Shown here: positions 48,942 to 58,273 of the stretch, piece after piece
How positions within the stretch are numbered: position 1 is the first letter of the stretch
How the letters are laid out: each line of letters begins with the position of its first letter
Assembly: GCA_024401095.1 (NCBI GenBank)
Contig: JAKSLR010000006.1
Location: forward strand, 31,513 to 95,512
DNA length: 64,000 nt
Direction of reading: 5' to 3'
Origin: Bacteroidaceae bacterium
GTDB lineage: Bacteria > Bacteroidota > Bacteroidia > Bacteroidales > Bacteroidaceae
Position numbers and translations under genes: made by a program
The notes under the pieces: model-generated
The model's input: only the letters and a program-made list of their open reading frames with translations
Told to the model about the DNA's origin: nothing
Database searches by the model: none

Positions 48942-48992
48942 TGGTAATAATTCTTGTTTTTTGCAAGGTAAACTTAAAAAACAGATTTACGC

Positions 48993-51347
48993 ATGAAATA
49001 CTTATCGAAATTTGTTTTGGGCGGCTTCCTGATGGTTTTGCCTATGGGAGTCTCTGCACAGAACATTTATAAGAATAAAGCTTACCAGTGGAAAGGAAAT
49101 GCGGTTGTTCAAGGTAAATTTCAAGGAAAAGCAGTATCTCCTACAGAAATCACTTCTAACTATAAGCCTATTGAGGGTATTGGTATAGAAGGAATGCCAG
49201 AAATGCCGGGTGTAGTGAACCGTGAACACTGGACCTTAAAGCAGGATATCAGTGCCCTTCCACAATATAAGGCGGATAATGTCCTGGAAAATGCCATCTA
49301 CAATATGGCATTAGAGGAGAGTATCCTAGCTATTGAACCAGATAATACATTCCGTACCGGTGTATTTTGGGGCGGAGTCTGGACACGTGATGTATCTTAC
49401 TCTATTTTGCATTCATTGGCTCAATTGCATCCAGAGGTTTGCAAGACTTCTCTGTTGGCAAAGATAAATGCCAATAACCGTATTATTCAGGATACAGGAA
49501 CTGGTGGCGCATGGCCTTGTTCTACAGACCGTACGACATGGATTCTGGCTGCTTGGGAAGTTTATAAGGTGACCGGAGAGAAAGAGTGGTTGGATAGGAT
49601 TTACCCTGTCATCAAGAACACTATAGAGGATGACCATGTGGTGGCTTATGACCCTCAGACACAGCTCATGAAAGGTGAGACCTCTTGGCTGGATTGGCGT
49701 GAACAGGAATATCCTACTTGGGCTCAGCCTGCAGATATCTATAACAGTGAGCCTATGGGAACCACGGCTGTTCATTATCAGGCTATTCGTATCTTGGCAG
49801 AAATGTCTCGTCTAGAAGGGCAACTTGCTTTGGCTAAGAAGTATGATAAATGGGCCGATGACATTAAAGAGGGCATCAACAAGCATCTTTGGATGGAGGA
49901 TAAGGGATTGTATGCTATCTATCTGTACGGACGTAATCACTTGGTTAAGCATCCTCAAATGGAAATTTTGGGTGAAGCGTTCTCTATCTTGTTTGACATT
50001 GCTCCTGCAGATCGTCAGAAACGTATCTCTGAGAATTATGTGAACGAGGATTTCGGAACGCCTGATTTTTATCCAAACTTGAAGGATCAGTTCCCTTATC
50101 ATAATGATGCCATGTGGCCTTTCACTCAGGCATACTGGATGAAGGCAGTGGCAAAGGTGGGTAATGAGCAGGCTTTGATTCATTCATTGGCAACCTTGAC
50201 TCGTTGTGCAGCCTTGTTCCTGACCAACCAGGAAAATATGGTCATCTATAATGGAGATTATAAGGGTCTTCCTATCAACTCTCCTCGTCAGTTATGGAGT
50301 GTGGCTGCCAGTGCTGCCATTGTTCCAAACATTTTCTTTGGCGTGAACTATGAGACAGACGGTATCAGCTTCAAGCCATTCGTCCCTAAAGTGTTGAAAG
50401 GCAATCGCCACCTTAGCAACTTTAAATATCGTGGTGCAGTCTTGGATATGACGGTTTCAGGTTTTGGCAATACCATCAAGAGCTTTAAACTCGATGGGGT
50501 TGAGGCAAAACCTTTCTTCAATGGCAAGCTTACCGGTACTCATACTATTGAGATTGTGCTAGATAATGTTCAGCCTGCTCCTATGAAAGTGAACATGCAG
50601 GAGAATGCTTACCAACCTCTTACTCCGCAGACTGCACTGAAGGGAAATACATTGGCTTGGGCACCAGTGGAAACTGCAGCAGAGTATATCGTCTTGAAGA
50701 ATGGAAAAGAGTGGAAACATCAGACTGATTGTTCCGTGGATTTGGATGCCGAAGCAGAATATGCTGTATTGGCTGTGAATGCAGAAGGATTCAAAGGTTA
50801 CATGAGTGAGCCAACCTATTACTATGTTGGAGCACAAATGTATGAGGTTGAGAACTTCTGTCTTCCGTTTAATCCTGATCGTGCTATCATTAAGGAGAGC
50901 GAAGGTGTGGGAGGAGATTCGAATTCTCATGTGCAGGAACGTGCTGCAGTTCCTACTCTTAAAGATGTGGATATCAGTGGTGTGCATGGGAATGCTGCTA
51001 TGATTACCCGTAATGAGAATATCTTCATTACCATTCCGGTCGAAGTTCCTGCAGATGGCGTTTATGCTATCGATTGGCGTTATGCAAATGGTAATGGTCC
51101 TATTAATACCGAGAATAAGTGTGCTACCCGTGTGCTTAAGGTAAATGGCGAGCATGTGGGTGTAAGTGTGTTCCCTCATAGGGGTACCGATGCTTGGAAT
51201 AATTGGGGCTGGAGCAATGCTGTCATTACTTCGCTCAAGAAAGGCAAACAAATTATTACTCTGGAGTTCTGCGATGCGGTTGAGAACATGAATATTACCG
51301 TAAATCAAGCTCTTTTGGATCAGTTGAGAATTACAAAAATCAGATAA
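48993..51347 (+). CDS. six-hairpin (alpha/alpha)6 glycosidase with C-terminal carbohydrate-binding domain
   Basis: 784 aa. Signal peptide ends near SAQN (residue about 23). Residues about 90-460 form an (alpha/alpha)6 barrel with WTRDVSYSILHSLAQLHP, TGGAWPCSTDRTTW and ETSWLDWREQEYPTW, similar to proteins annotated as glycogen-debranching or amylo-glucosidase-like. I cannot fix the GH family. A beta-rich linker is followed by a CBM35/CBM6-like domain (about 640-784). Partnered with GH31 (4-nt gap); probably exo-acting on an oligosaccharide in the periplasm. Confidence 0.7.
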   Translation: MKYLSKFVLGGFLMVLPMGVSAQNIYKNKAYQWKGNAVVQGKFQGKAVSPTEITSNYKPIEGIGIEGMPEMPGVVNREHWTLKQDISALPQYKADNVLENAIYNMALEESILAIEPDNTFRTGVFWGGVWTRDVSYSILHSLAQLHPEVCKTSLLAKINANNRIIQDTGTGGAWPCSTDRTTWILAAWEVYKVTGEKEWLDRIYPVIKNTIEDDHVVAYDPQTQLMKGETSWLDWREQEYPTWAQPADIYNSEPMGTTAVHYQAIRILAEMSRLEGQLALAKKYDKWADDIKEGINKHLWMEDKGLYAIYLYGRNHLVKHPQMEILGEAFSILFDIAPADRQKRISENYVNEDFGTPDFYPNLKDQFPYHNDAMWPFTQAYWMKAVAKVGNEQALIHSLATLTRCAALFLTNQENMVIYNGDYKGLPINSPRQLWSVAASAAIVPNIFFGVNYETDGISFKPFVPKVLKGNRHLSNFKYRGAVLDMTVSGFGNTIKSFKLDGVEAKPFFNGKLTGTHTIEIVLDNVQPAPMKVNMQENAYQPLTPQTALKGNTLAWAPVETAAEYIVLKNGKEWKHQTDCSVDLDAEAEYAVLAVNAEGFKGYMSEPTYYYVGAQMYEVENFCLPFNPDRAIIKESEGVGGDSNSHVQERAAVPTLKDVDISGVHGNAAMITRNENIFITIPVEVPADGVYAIDWRYANGNGPINTENKCATRVLKVNGEHVGVSVFPHRGTDAWNNWGWSNAVITSLKKGKQIITLEFCDAVENMNITVNQALLDQLRITKIR

Positions 51348-51351
51348 ATCT

Positions 51352-53619
51352 ATGAATAAGAAATTGGTGTTAAGTTTGTTCTGTTGCGTAGCATTGAGCG
51401 CTAGCGCACAGCAGGCATACATGATTGATAAGAATGCAGCAGTCTTCTATCCTGCAGATTTCAACGCTGGAGCACATTTGCCTTCTATGGCATTTACCCA
51501 GGAGTTGATTCCTCTGGGAAATGTGAATGGAAGCTGGAAACTTCGTCCGGTGTTTTCGCAGGAGAATGGAAAGTCTGTGGCTGTGATTAATATAGCTGCC
51601 GATGACGACTTGTACGGAACGGGTGAGGTTGTTGGCGACTTGCGTAGAAATGGCAAAGAAGTGGTATTCTGGAATAAGGACAACTATGGCTATATGGCCA
51701 ATGAGGGTAAGAACTTGTATCAGTCTCATCCTTGGGTATTGGGCTTGCGAAAGGATGGCTCTGCTTATGGTATCATTGCCGATAATACATGGAAAGGTTC
51801 TTGTACTACCGGTAACCAGATTAAGTTCAGTTTTGAGAGTCCTCAGTTCCGTGTCATCGTCATAGAAGGTAAGGATTCTAAAGAAGTAATGAAGGAGTTG
51901 GGTAAGCTTACGGGTACCATGGAGCTTCCTCCTATGTGGGCATTGGGCATGCAGCAGTGTCGTTATAGCTACTATCCTGATTCTCGTGTGAAAGAAATTG
52001 TGGATACTTTGCGTCTGAAACGCATCCCTAACGATGTGGTTTGGATGGATATCGACTATATGGACAAGTTTAAGGTGTTCACCTTTGACCCTGAGACATT
52101 CCCAGATCCAAAGGGCTTGCAGCAGTATGTGAACAGTAAGAACATGAAGTGTGTCTATATGATTGACCCAGGTGTAGGTGTGCAGGATGGTTATTTTGTG
52201 TACGACCAGGGTAAAGCTGGTAATTATTTCGTGAAGAATGCTGATGGCACAACCTTCCAGGGCCGTGTTTGGCCAGGCCAGTGTAACTTCCCAGATTATA
52301 CTCGTCCTGAGGTCCGTTTGTGGTGGTCTAAACTTACTGCAGATCACATGAACAAGGGTGTCGATGGTCTTTGGAATGATATGAATGATCCTTCTGTCTT
52401 TGGTGGCTTGGATGTAGAGGGGAAAGAGTCTGGTACCATGATTGAGACCGCTCGTCATCAGGGCGGTAATTTGTGGCCAGCTGATTCTCATTTGCGTTAT
52501 CATAACCTTTATGGCACATTCATGATTCAGGCTAGTCGTGAAGGTATGTTGATGGCTAATCCAAACAAGCGTCCTTTTGTGCTTTCTCGTTCTAACTTCT
52601 TGGGCGGCCAGCGTTATGGTGCTACTTGGAATGGAGATAATATGGCATGTTGGGATCACCTGTTGCAGAGTATCCCAATGACTTTGAACTTGGGCCTCTC
52701 AGGTCAGCCATTCAATGGTCCTGATATGGGTGGTTTTGGTGCCGATTGTGATGCTGAGTTGCTTGCTCACTGGTATGCCATGGGCATCTACTTCCCATTT
52801 GCTCGCAACCATGCGGCTAAGGGTACTGTTGATCAGGAACCTTGGGTGTTTGGTGAGCGTGTGGAGAACATCTGCCGTACTGCTGTAGAGCGTCGCTACA
52901 AGCTTATGCCTTACATCTACACCTTGTTCCAAGAGGCTTCTGTAAATGGAATGCCTGTTATGCGTCCTATTTTCATGGCCGATGAGAAGGATGCCAACTT
53001 GCGTGCAGAACAGAAAGTCTATATGCTGGGTGGTGATCTCATGATTATTCCTCGTTTTGCCAAAGACTCAGCTATACCTGCGGGCGATTGGGACATCATC
53101 CAGTTCGAGGAGAAGGATGATATGTATCAGGCCTATGTGGCTCAGCGCCCAGGTTCTGTAGTGCCTACTTGTGAGGTTGCTCAGAGTACTGCAGATTTGG
53201 ATTTCGATACCTTGACATTGTTGGTCAATCCAGATGCCGATGGAAATGCTGTAGGCACTTACTATGAAGATGCAAAGGATGGCTATTCTTATAAGGATGG
53301 TGATTATAGTATGTATGAGTTGAAGGCTGTAACTGTAGACGGAAATGTGAAGGTCACCATCAATCAAGTGGCTGGTAAGCGTCAGGGAAATGCCAAGAAG
53401 ATTCGTATTGGTTTGGTTTGCGATGGTAAGGTTACCTATAGCCCATTCGTAGAAGGGAATGAGGTAAGCATCAAGAATGTGAAGGAGAAGGAATTCTCTA
53501 TCAACATGAAAAAGCTCAAATGGTCTTCTTTGGATATTGCAGCTCAGCCTACCTTGGGTGAGAAACTCAGAATCCAGATGGAGAAAATGAAAGCTAGTGG
53601 ACAGGCTAACGAATGGTAA
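51352..53619 (+). CDS. GH31 alpha-glucosidase
   Basis: 755 aa with signal peptide (ending ASAQQ). N-terminal beta-sandwich, then the TIM barrel with nucleophile Asp343 in GLWNDMNDPS and acid/base Asp429 in WNGDN. WMDIDYMDKFKVF is the conserved beta4 region. The last Glu of the usual WxDMNE signature is Asp346 here, a tolerated variant in some GH31 groups. Cleaves terminal alpha-glucose. Last gene of the PUL, ended by a terminator. Confidence 0.93.
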   Translation: MNKKLVLSLFCCVALSASAQQAYMIDKNAAVFYPADFNAGAHLPSMAFTQELIPLGNVNGSWKLRPVFSQENGKSVAVINIAADDDLYGTGEVVGDLRRNGKEVVFWNKDNYGYMANEGKNLYQSHPWVLGLRKDGSAYGIIADNTWKGSCTTGNQIKFSFESPQFRVIVIEGKDSKEVMKELGKLTGTMELPPMWALGMQQCRYSYYPDSRVKEIVDTLRLKRIPNDVVWMDIDYMDKFKVFTFDPETFPDPKGLQQYVNSKNMKCVYMIDPGVGVQDGYFVYDQGKAGNYFVKNADGTTFQGRVWPGQCNFPDYTRPEVRLWWSKLTADHMNKGVDGLWNDMNDPSVFGGLDVEGKESGTMIETARHQGGNLWPADSHLRYHNLYGTFMIQASREGMLMANPNKRPFVLSRSNFLGGQRYGATWNGDNMACWDHLLQSIPMTLNLGLSGQPFNGPDMGGFGADCDAELLAHWYAMGIYFPFARNHAAKGTVDQEPWVFGERVENICRTAVERRYKLMPYIYTLFQEASVNGMPVMRPIFMADEKDANLRAEQKVYMLGGDLMIIPRFAKDSAIPAGDWDIIQFEEKDDMYQAYVAQRPGSVVPTCEVAQSTADLDFDTLTLLVNPDADGNAVGTYYEDAKDGYSYKDGDYSMYELKAVTVDGNVKVTINQVAGKRQGNAKKIRIGLVCDGKVTYSPFVEGNEVSIKNVKEKEFSINMKKLKWSSLDIAAQPTLGEKLRIQMEKMKASGQANEW

Positions 53620-53638
53620 TCATTATTAAATGAACTAT

Positions 53639-53683
53639 AAAACGGAATTCCTCAGAGAAAACTCTCGGGAATTCCGTTTTTTT
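53639..53683 (+). terminator. terminator of the PUL
   Basis: AACGGAATTCC pairs with GGAATTCCGTT around an internal loop and runs into seven Ts. The A-rich left flank is weak, so it works mainly on the plus strand. Confidence 0.8.
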
Positions 53684-53713
53684 AGTATTTTCCGTAATCT
53701 TTTCTATTAGTAC

Positions 53714-55912
53714 TTACATTCTCTTCTTCTGGCTTTCTCCTGCGCCTGTACCACGATATTTCTTCTGTGCCTCGTTGAAGCGCCAGGTGATGTCGAGAGT
53801 GAAGGTGCGCATAGCCTTGTTGTGAACCTCTATCTGACGGATGCCATAGACGATGTTTGCTGTCTTCTGGATGTTGAATGGGTCGAAGCAGCGGAAATCG
53901 AAGGTGAACTTTCCTAGTGTACGGGTGTTGAAGTCCTTCTGTATGCCGAGACTGGTGTCCCAGATGTTCTCTATCATACTGTAGGTCATGTAATCGCCCT
54001 TGGTAGTAAGGTTTAAGTTCGCATTGATGCGCCAATCGTGAGGAAGCACAAAGTCGTTGTTCCATCCAGCCCAAACGTACGGGTGGTTAAGTGTCTTCAT
54101 AGAGCCATCAAGAGTAATCGACTTGTAGTCTTGCAGTACAAGCGATGCCTGCCACATTGGATGCCAGATACCAATCTCTGGGCGACCAGACAGAATGAAC
54201 ATCAGGCGGTTGTACGGATCCTTGCTGTTCTCTGGACGGATAAGGCTTACCATCGGATCGCTGCTGCCTGGATATGGCATTGTCTGCAACCCTATGTCGT
54301 TCTTTATGCGCTGGTAGGTGACCGAAGCATTCATCCATTTGTAGGCAGTATTTAGCACGAGGTTATCGGTGTAAATAGGCTTCAAGTAAGGATTGCCGCT
54401 CTGGTAACTGTACTTGTTGATATAGATGATGGAGCTTGACAAGTTGTCGTAGCTTGGGCGATCAATGTCCTTGCGATAAGAGAGCGACAGTTGTACATTG
54501 CTGTTTGTGCGATAGCTCAATGTAAGGGTTGGAAACCAGTCACCATAAGATTGTGAAATCTCGTCATCGTACTTGCCGAAATTGTAGTAGTCGTTAGAAA
54601 GATACTCATAACGAAGACCTGCCTGTGCGAAGAAGTTGCCAAAGCTTCTACCATATTCAAGGAATGCACTCGTTGAAGACTCCTTAATATCCGTATCACT
54701 GCTTGTTACTGCCACTTCGTTCTCGCTGTTAAGGTTGTAGCAGCTGTTTCGACTTGTGTGCGAATATTCCGTTCCTGCAGAGAGGTTGCCTTGCCAGATA
54801 GGATAGGAGAGAATGAGCTTCGTTGCCCAGAAATCGTTGCTGCTTGGGGTGGAGTAAGAGACGATGTTCTGGGTTTGAGGCTTGCCGTCGTGATATGTCG
54901 TTTTCTCAACAGTTGACTGGATGTCATTCGCGTTCATGAAAAGCCCGTCTACATTCCAGTCGATAGACAGATTACCCACCTTTCCGTTGTAATAAGCATT
55001 GAAGATGTTCTTGCGGTTGTTGCCGTCGCCGTCAAGGTTGCTCAGCATATCCTCCGTAGGCGTGCCGTTCTTGTAGTTCTTCATCAGGAACCAGCCCTTA
55101 TGCTTGTTGTGTGTGTTGTGATCCCATTTGTAGTAAGCACCGAATGAGTGGTTTTCGTTTACCATATAGTTCAACTGAATCTGAGGCGAATAACCCGTCC
55201 AGTGTATTTCGGAATCCTGCGTACTGCTACCGAGGTAATGGTCGCCAGCGATGATGTAGGTTATGTCGTTTGACTGATTGCCGCGGTTGTGTCCATAGCT
55301 GCCGCACCAGAAGGAAGCCGTGACGTCAAGGCCCCCCGTGCGGTAGTTTACGTCAAGATTGTTCGTTCCTGTCCAGCCGTATTGATAAACTCCACCGGCA
55401 TTCTCAACGAAGGAGAAACCTTCGCCTTGGCGCTTCTTAGTTGTAATGCGTACCACAGCCTTTGTGGAAGCCGCATAGCGAGCACCAGGGTTCTGCACCA
55501 CATCAACATGCAGAATATCTTCTGAGCGCAAACGGTCAAGCTCGTTCATGTCCAAAACCTTGCGACCGTTAATGTAAATCTCTGCCGAACCTCTGCCGAA
55601 CACTTCCACACCGCTGCCTTTCTCTGCCTTGAGAGAGGGTATCTTTGCAAGCGCATCCGTTGCAGAACCTGCTTTTTCCAGAATGGAGCCGCTTATCAGT
55701 GTCCTCATTGCATCACCCTTGACACGAGTCTTTGGGAGGTTGCCTTTTACTACGACTTCGCCTAGTTCAAAGGTTTTCCAATATGCAGTGTCGTTCATTA
55801 TCTGTAGAAGAGAATCTTGTTGCGTAGTCAGCACCTCCTGTGCCGAGAGAGTCTGTGCCGCCATTATTGCGAGCACGAAAGTTGTCATTACCTTTTTCAT
55901 AATCCTTTGCAT
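53714..55912 (-). CDS. outer-membrane beta-barrel receptor-like protein (OMP_b-brl_3 type)
   Basis: 732 aa. Signal peptide ending LSAQ; the start may be the ATG at 55900. A TonB-plug-like domain (about 50-155: GEVVVKG, INGRKVLD, ILHVDVVQNPGARY) precedes a large barrel. It lacks the N-terminal carboxypeptidase-like domain found in many family members. No SusD partner is adjacent, so it is not a SusC pair. Substrate unknown; possibly a peptide or metal-complex receptor. A weak -7-like box (CACCTTTG) lies upstream. Confidence 0.82.
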   Translation of the reverse strand: MQRIMKKVMTTFVLAIMAAQTLSAQEVLTTQQDSLLQIMNDTAYWKTFELGEVVVKGNLPKTRVKGDAMRTLISGSILEKAGSATDALAKIPSLKAEKGSGVEVFGRGSAEIYINGRKVLDMNELDRLRSEDILHVDVVQNPGARYAASTKAVVRITTKKRQGEGFSFVENAGGVYQYGWTGTNNLDVNYRTGGLDVTASFWCGSYGHNRGNQSNDITYIIAGDHYLGSSTQDSEIHWTGYSPQIQLNYMVNENHSFGAYYKWDHNTHNKHKGWFLMKNYKNGTPTEDMLSNLDGDGNNRKNIFNAYYNGKVGNLSIDWNVDGLFMNANDIQSTVEKTTYHDGKPQTQNIVSYSTPSSNDFWATKLILSYPIWQGNLSAGTEYSHTSRNSCYNLNSENEVAVTSSDTDIKESSTSAFLEYGRSFGNFFAQAGLRYEYLSNDYYNFGKYDDEISQSYGDWFPTLTLSYRTNSNVQLSLSYRKDIDRPSYDNLSSSIIYINKYSYQSGNPYLKPIYTDNLVLNTAYKWMNASVTYQRIKNDIGLQTMPYPGSSDPMVSLIRPENSKDPYNRLMFILSGRPEIGIWHPMWQASLVLQDYKSITLDGSMKTLNHPYVWAGWNNDFVLPHDWRINANLNLTTKGDYMTYSMIENIWDTSLGIQKDFNTRTLGKFTFDFRCFDPFNIQKTANIVYGIRQIEVHNKAMRTFTLDITWRFNEAQKKYRGTGAGESQKKRM

Positions 55913-55947
55913 TAATTAAACTGGTTGCAAAGGTGCGATGATTCTAC

Positions 55948-56192
55948 TTATTTGGTTTGTAAAAAACGGACATTCATTATTTCATTCTCTGGGTCTTCCT
56001 GATTCCATGCTCCATCGATATAGCATGTACGAGGTTGCCCGCAGATTTTCATGCCTTGCTCCTCCAGGTAACGAAAGGCTTCGGTATATCTGCAGGCAGG
56101 AGTAACCCGATCTTCTCGTAATGTCGCAGCGTCTTGACTGTCACTTGGCAGAGCCTTGAGAACTCTTTGATTTTTAATCTGTATTTACTCAT
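55948..56192 (-). pseudogene. remnant of a MerR-family regulator with GyrI-like C-terminus
   Basis: Reading from the ATG at 56192 gives MSKYRLKIKEF, then VTVKTLRHYEKIGLLLP: a typical MerR DNA-binding start. About 40 codons in, the frame shifts and the rest reads YTEAFRYLEEQG and then CYIDGAWNQEDPENE, the final strand of a GyrI-like effector domain. The middle of the gene (helices and most of the sensor domain) is missing. It is therefore an internal deletion plus frameshift of a MerR-GyrI regulator. Confidence 0.8.
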
Positions 56193-56292
56193 CTTAGCGC
56201 TAATGTTTTGAATTCAGGTACAAAGTAAAGCCATGACCTTAGGGACGAGTCAAGAGATTTTTCGGATTTAACACTGTTTTAACACAACATCA

Positions 56293-57306
56293 TTATAGAA
56301 TTTTTTTTGCTCCTGGAATAAGACGGAGGAACCAAGTCAGAACAAACGAAATTATTGTGGTGGTGATGCCGATAAACATGAACTTGCCGAAGGCTCCCAT
56401 CCATATTGTGTCTGTGGCGTATTGAATACCTAACATCAACAAAAGATGGACGATGTACGCACCATAAGCTTGTGCAGAGCACCACTGCATGAAAGGCGTG
56501 GTGTAATTGAAGGCATGACGGAATAACCAGAGTAAGGCGAAGCAGATGAAGACACATAGCAGTGACTCATAAATGCCAAACCATTCAGTTATAAAGTTGT
56601 TCCACCAACCTCCATTGCGCACATAGATACCGATAGCTAGCAAAGCACCTATCAGCAACGAAATTGTTCCAGTAGTGTTGCTCAATTTCTCCAACCAATT
56701 GAATCTTTTGGCTAAGATGCCCAAAATGAATAGCATGACGTACTGGAGATAATGTGCAGGTTCGATATGAAGAAAACCGAAAAGCCAGATCCAATGATCC
56801 TGAGGACTTACCTGTCGGATGAAATAACTTCCTATTCCCATTACAAGTCCGAGGGTACAAATGCCGATAAGTGTCGGCTTTGAACTACAGCCATTGGTGA
56901 TGGGTTTGACAAACTGCCGGAACAATGCATAGACTAAGCAGAAAAACAGGAGGCTCTCTACAAACCATAGGTGTGCGACTTCCAATTGTCCCGTAAGAGT
57001 AGTAAGTAAACCTCCGATAATCAACAGTGGTATTCCCAGGTGTGTGAGTTTCTTCTGGATAAACGTTTTACCACCTTGCTTGTCGTAACTCGTTGGAACA
57101 AAATATCCGGAGATAAGAAAGAACAGTCCCATGAAGAACGCAGCATTGACTGCAAAGAAATGCCAGATCCATGGCATCATCTCTGCGGGATTACTAGGTG
57201 TGTAGGCCCAATCTCCACCATCCCAGTAAGCTTGTCCGGCATGGTGGAAGATTACGAGTACGGTTAGGAATACTTTGAGGTTATCAATATAATATTTTCT
57301 AGTCAT
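56293..57306 (-). CDS. membrane acyltransferase (acyltransferase 3 family)
   Basis: 337 aa with about ten membrane helices. The N-terminal YYIDNLKVFLTVLVIFHHAG contains the conserved HH and Asp-Asn-Leu-Lys motif of the acyltransferase 3 family, which modifies surface sugars with acyl groups. The target is not identifiable. Monocistronic, with no clear -7 box. Confidence 0.85.
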   Translation of the reverse strand: MTRKYYIDNLKVFLTVLVIFHHAGQAYWDGGDWAYTPSNPAEMMPWIWHFFAVNAAFFMGLFFLISGYFVPTSYDKQGGKTFIQKKLTHLGIPLLIIGGLLTTLTGQLEVAHLWFVESLLFFCLVYALFRQFVKPITNGCSSKPTLIGICTLGLVMGIGSYFIRQVSPQDHWIWLFGFLHIEPAHYLQYVMLFILGILAKRFNWLEKLSNTTGTISLLIGALLAIGIYVRNGGWWNNFITEWFGIYESLLCVFICFALLWLFRHAFNYTTPFMQWCSAQAYGAYIVHLLLMLGIQYATDTIWMGAFGKFMFIGITTTIISFVLTWFLRLIPGAKKIL

Positions 57307-57398
57307 GATTATTTGCGTTATTTATATTTTTAATGTCACATGATGCCTATGGATAATGCCTTAGTGATGTTTTGTCTATAGAATCTGATCATGTTATA

Positions 57399-57577
57399 CT
57401 ATTCTTCAAACGAACTTATCTCTATTAGATTGTTTTCTGGATCTGCGATGTAGCAAGTGCGCTGGCCCCATGGTTCGGTTCTTGTGAAAGAAACACCATC
57501 TCATGTGCGGCATACTTGTCCAGCAATACATATAATACTTCTTTTATTTTGGTTTGTGATAAACAATTCATATTGTA
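57399..57577 (-). pseudogene. C-terminal fragment of a VOC (glyoxalase/bleomycin-resistance) protein
   Basis: On the minus strand one frame ends with GVSFTRTEPWGQRTCYIADPENNLIE and a stop, a close match to the last strand of VOC-fold proteins. Another frame immediately upstream reads KIKEVLYVLLDKYAAHE, a plausible preceding helix. A frameshift separates them, and the N-terminal half of the domain is absent. The 300-bp gap between the acyltransferase and GyrI-like genes is mostly this remnant. Confidence 0.65.
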
Positions 57578-57588
57578 CAGCGTTATTT

Positions 57589-58155
57589 TTACAAGTTTTT
57601 TACTTGGTTTACCAATGGAACCATTATTCCACATTGATATTCTGGAGACTGGATATCTGTGCCTGCGTACCATTCCATAGTGCAGCTATTTTTAGCAATA
57701 GTAAATTCGGGATGCTGACGAAGCCATTCCTCATGGAAGTAAGCATATTGATCCTGAAAGGCTGCCATTCCTCCTTCGAAGTATAACTTAAGCCAACGAC
57801 CATTTGGGACAGGGTAGAGGTTCATGCCTTCGGGAACTTTGCCTCCCTTGTATTCGCCACCAATAACGTATGTGAAGGTCTTGGTGCTGCAAGCAGCAAA
57901 GTTTTCGCTAGCACAGGTCATGCAGTCATGATTTGCCAGCTGGCAGGTACAAAGTGCGAATTCTCCTACATTATTATCAATAGCAGCCTTCTGGAATTCA
58001 TTGGGAGTTTTACCTTCCATAAATACCGGTTTTGCAATCTTCTCAACGTATTCGTTCCAGAACTTTGGACACTCTTCTGGTCCTTTATTAAACGCAATCT
58101 CTCGGCTCATGCCGATGATTTGTTTGTCTTGTAATGTTATAATTTCGTATTTCAT
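57589..58155 (-). CDS. GyrI-like small-molecule-binding protein
   Basis: 188 aa, no DNA-binding domain. C-terminal part with YPVPNGRWLKLYFEGGMAAFQDQYAYFHEEWLRQHPEF and CTMEWYAGTDIQSPEYQCGIMVPL matches the GyrI/Rob sensor fold. The N-terminal part is a distinct segment with FALCTCQLANHDCMTC, including several cysteines. Possibly a drug- or metabolite-binding protein. Own -7 box upstream. Confidence 0.75.
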   Translation of the reverse strand: MKYEIITLQDKQIIGMSREIAFNKGPEECPKFWNEYVEKIAKPVFMEGKTPNEFQKAAIDNNVGEFALCTCQLANHDCMTCASENFAACSTKTFTYVIGGEYKGGKVPEGMNLYPVPNGRWLKLYFEGGMAAFQDQYAYFHEEWLRQHPEFTIAKNSCTMEWYAGTDIQSPEYQCGIMVPLVNQVKNL

Positions 58156-58193
58156 ATTCCACTTTTTTTTCTGTGTAATGAGTTTTACACGGA

Positions 58194-58201
58194 CAAAGGT
58201 A
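58194..58201 (-). promoter_or_regulatory. -7 box of the GyrI-like gene
   Basis: TACCTTTG on the minus strand, 38 nt before the ATG. Confidence 0.55.
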
Positions 58202-58208
58202 CAGCAAT

Positions 58209-58246
58209 AAAAAAAGTCCGACTTGTAAAAATCGGACTTTTTTTAT
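58209..58246 (-). terminator. terminator of the SGNH hydrolase gene
   Basis: AAAAAAAGTCCGA pairs with TCGGACTTTTTTT around CTTGTAAAAA. Symmetric A/T flanks. Confidence 0.85.
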
Positions 58247-58273
58247 TTAGTGGGAGAAAAGGGATTCTTTATA

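Noticed and set aside
50559..51422. 287-codon antisense ORF across the glycosidase/GH31 junction
   Set aside because: It covers parts of two well-supported genes and has no domain of its own.
51370..52659. 429-codon antisense ORF across the GH31 gene
   Set aside because: The GH31 frame has complete catalytic motifs and a signal peptide. The antisense product has no recognisable domain and arises from low stop density on the complementary strand.
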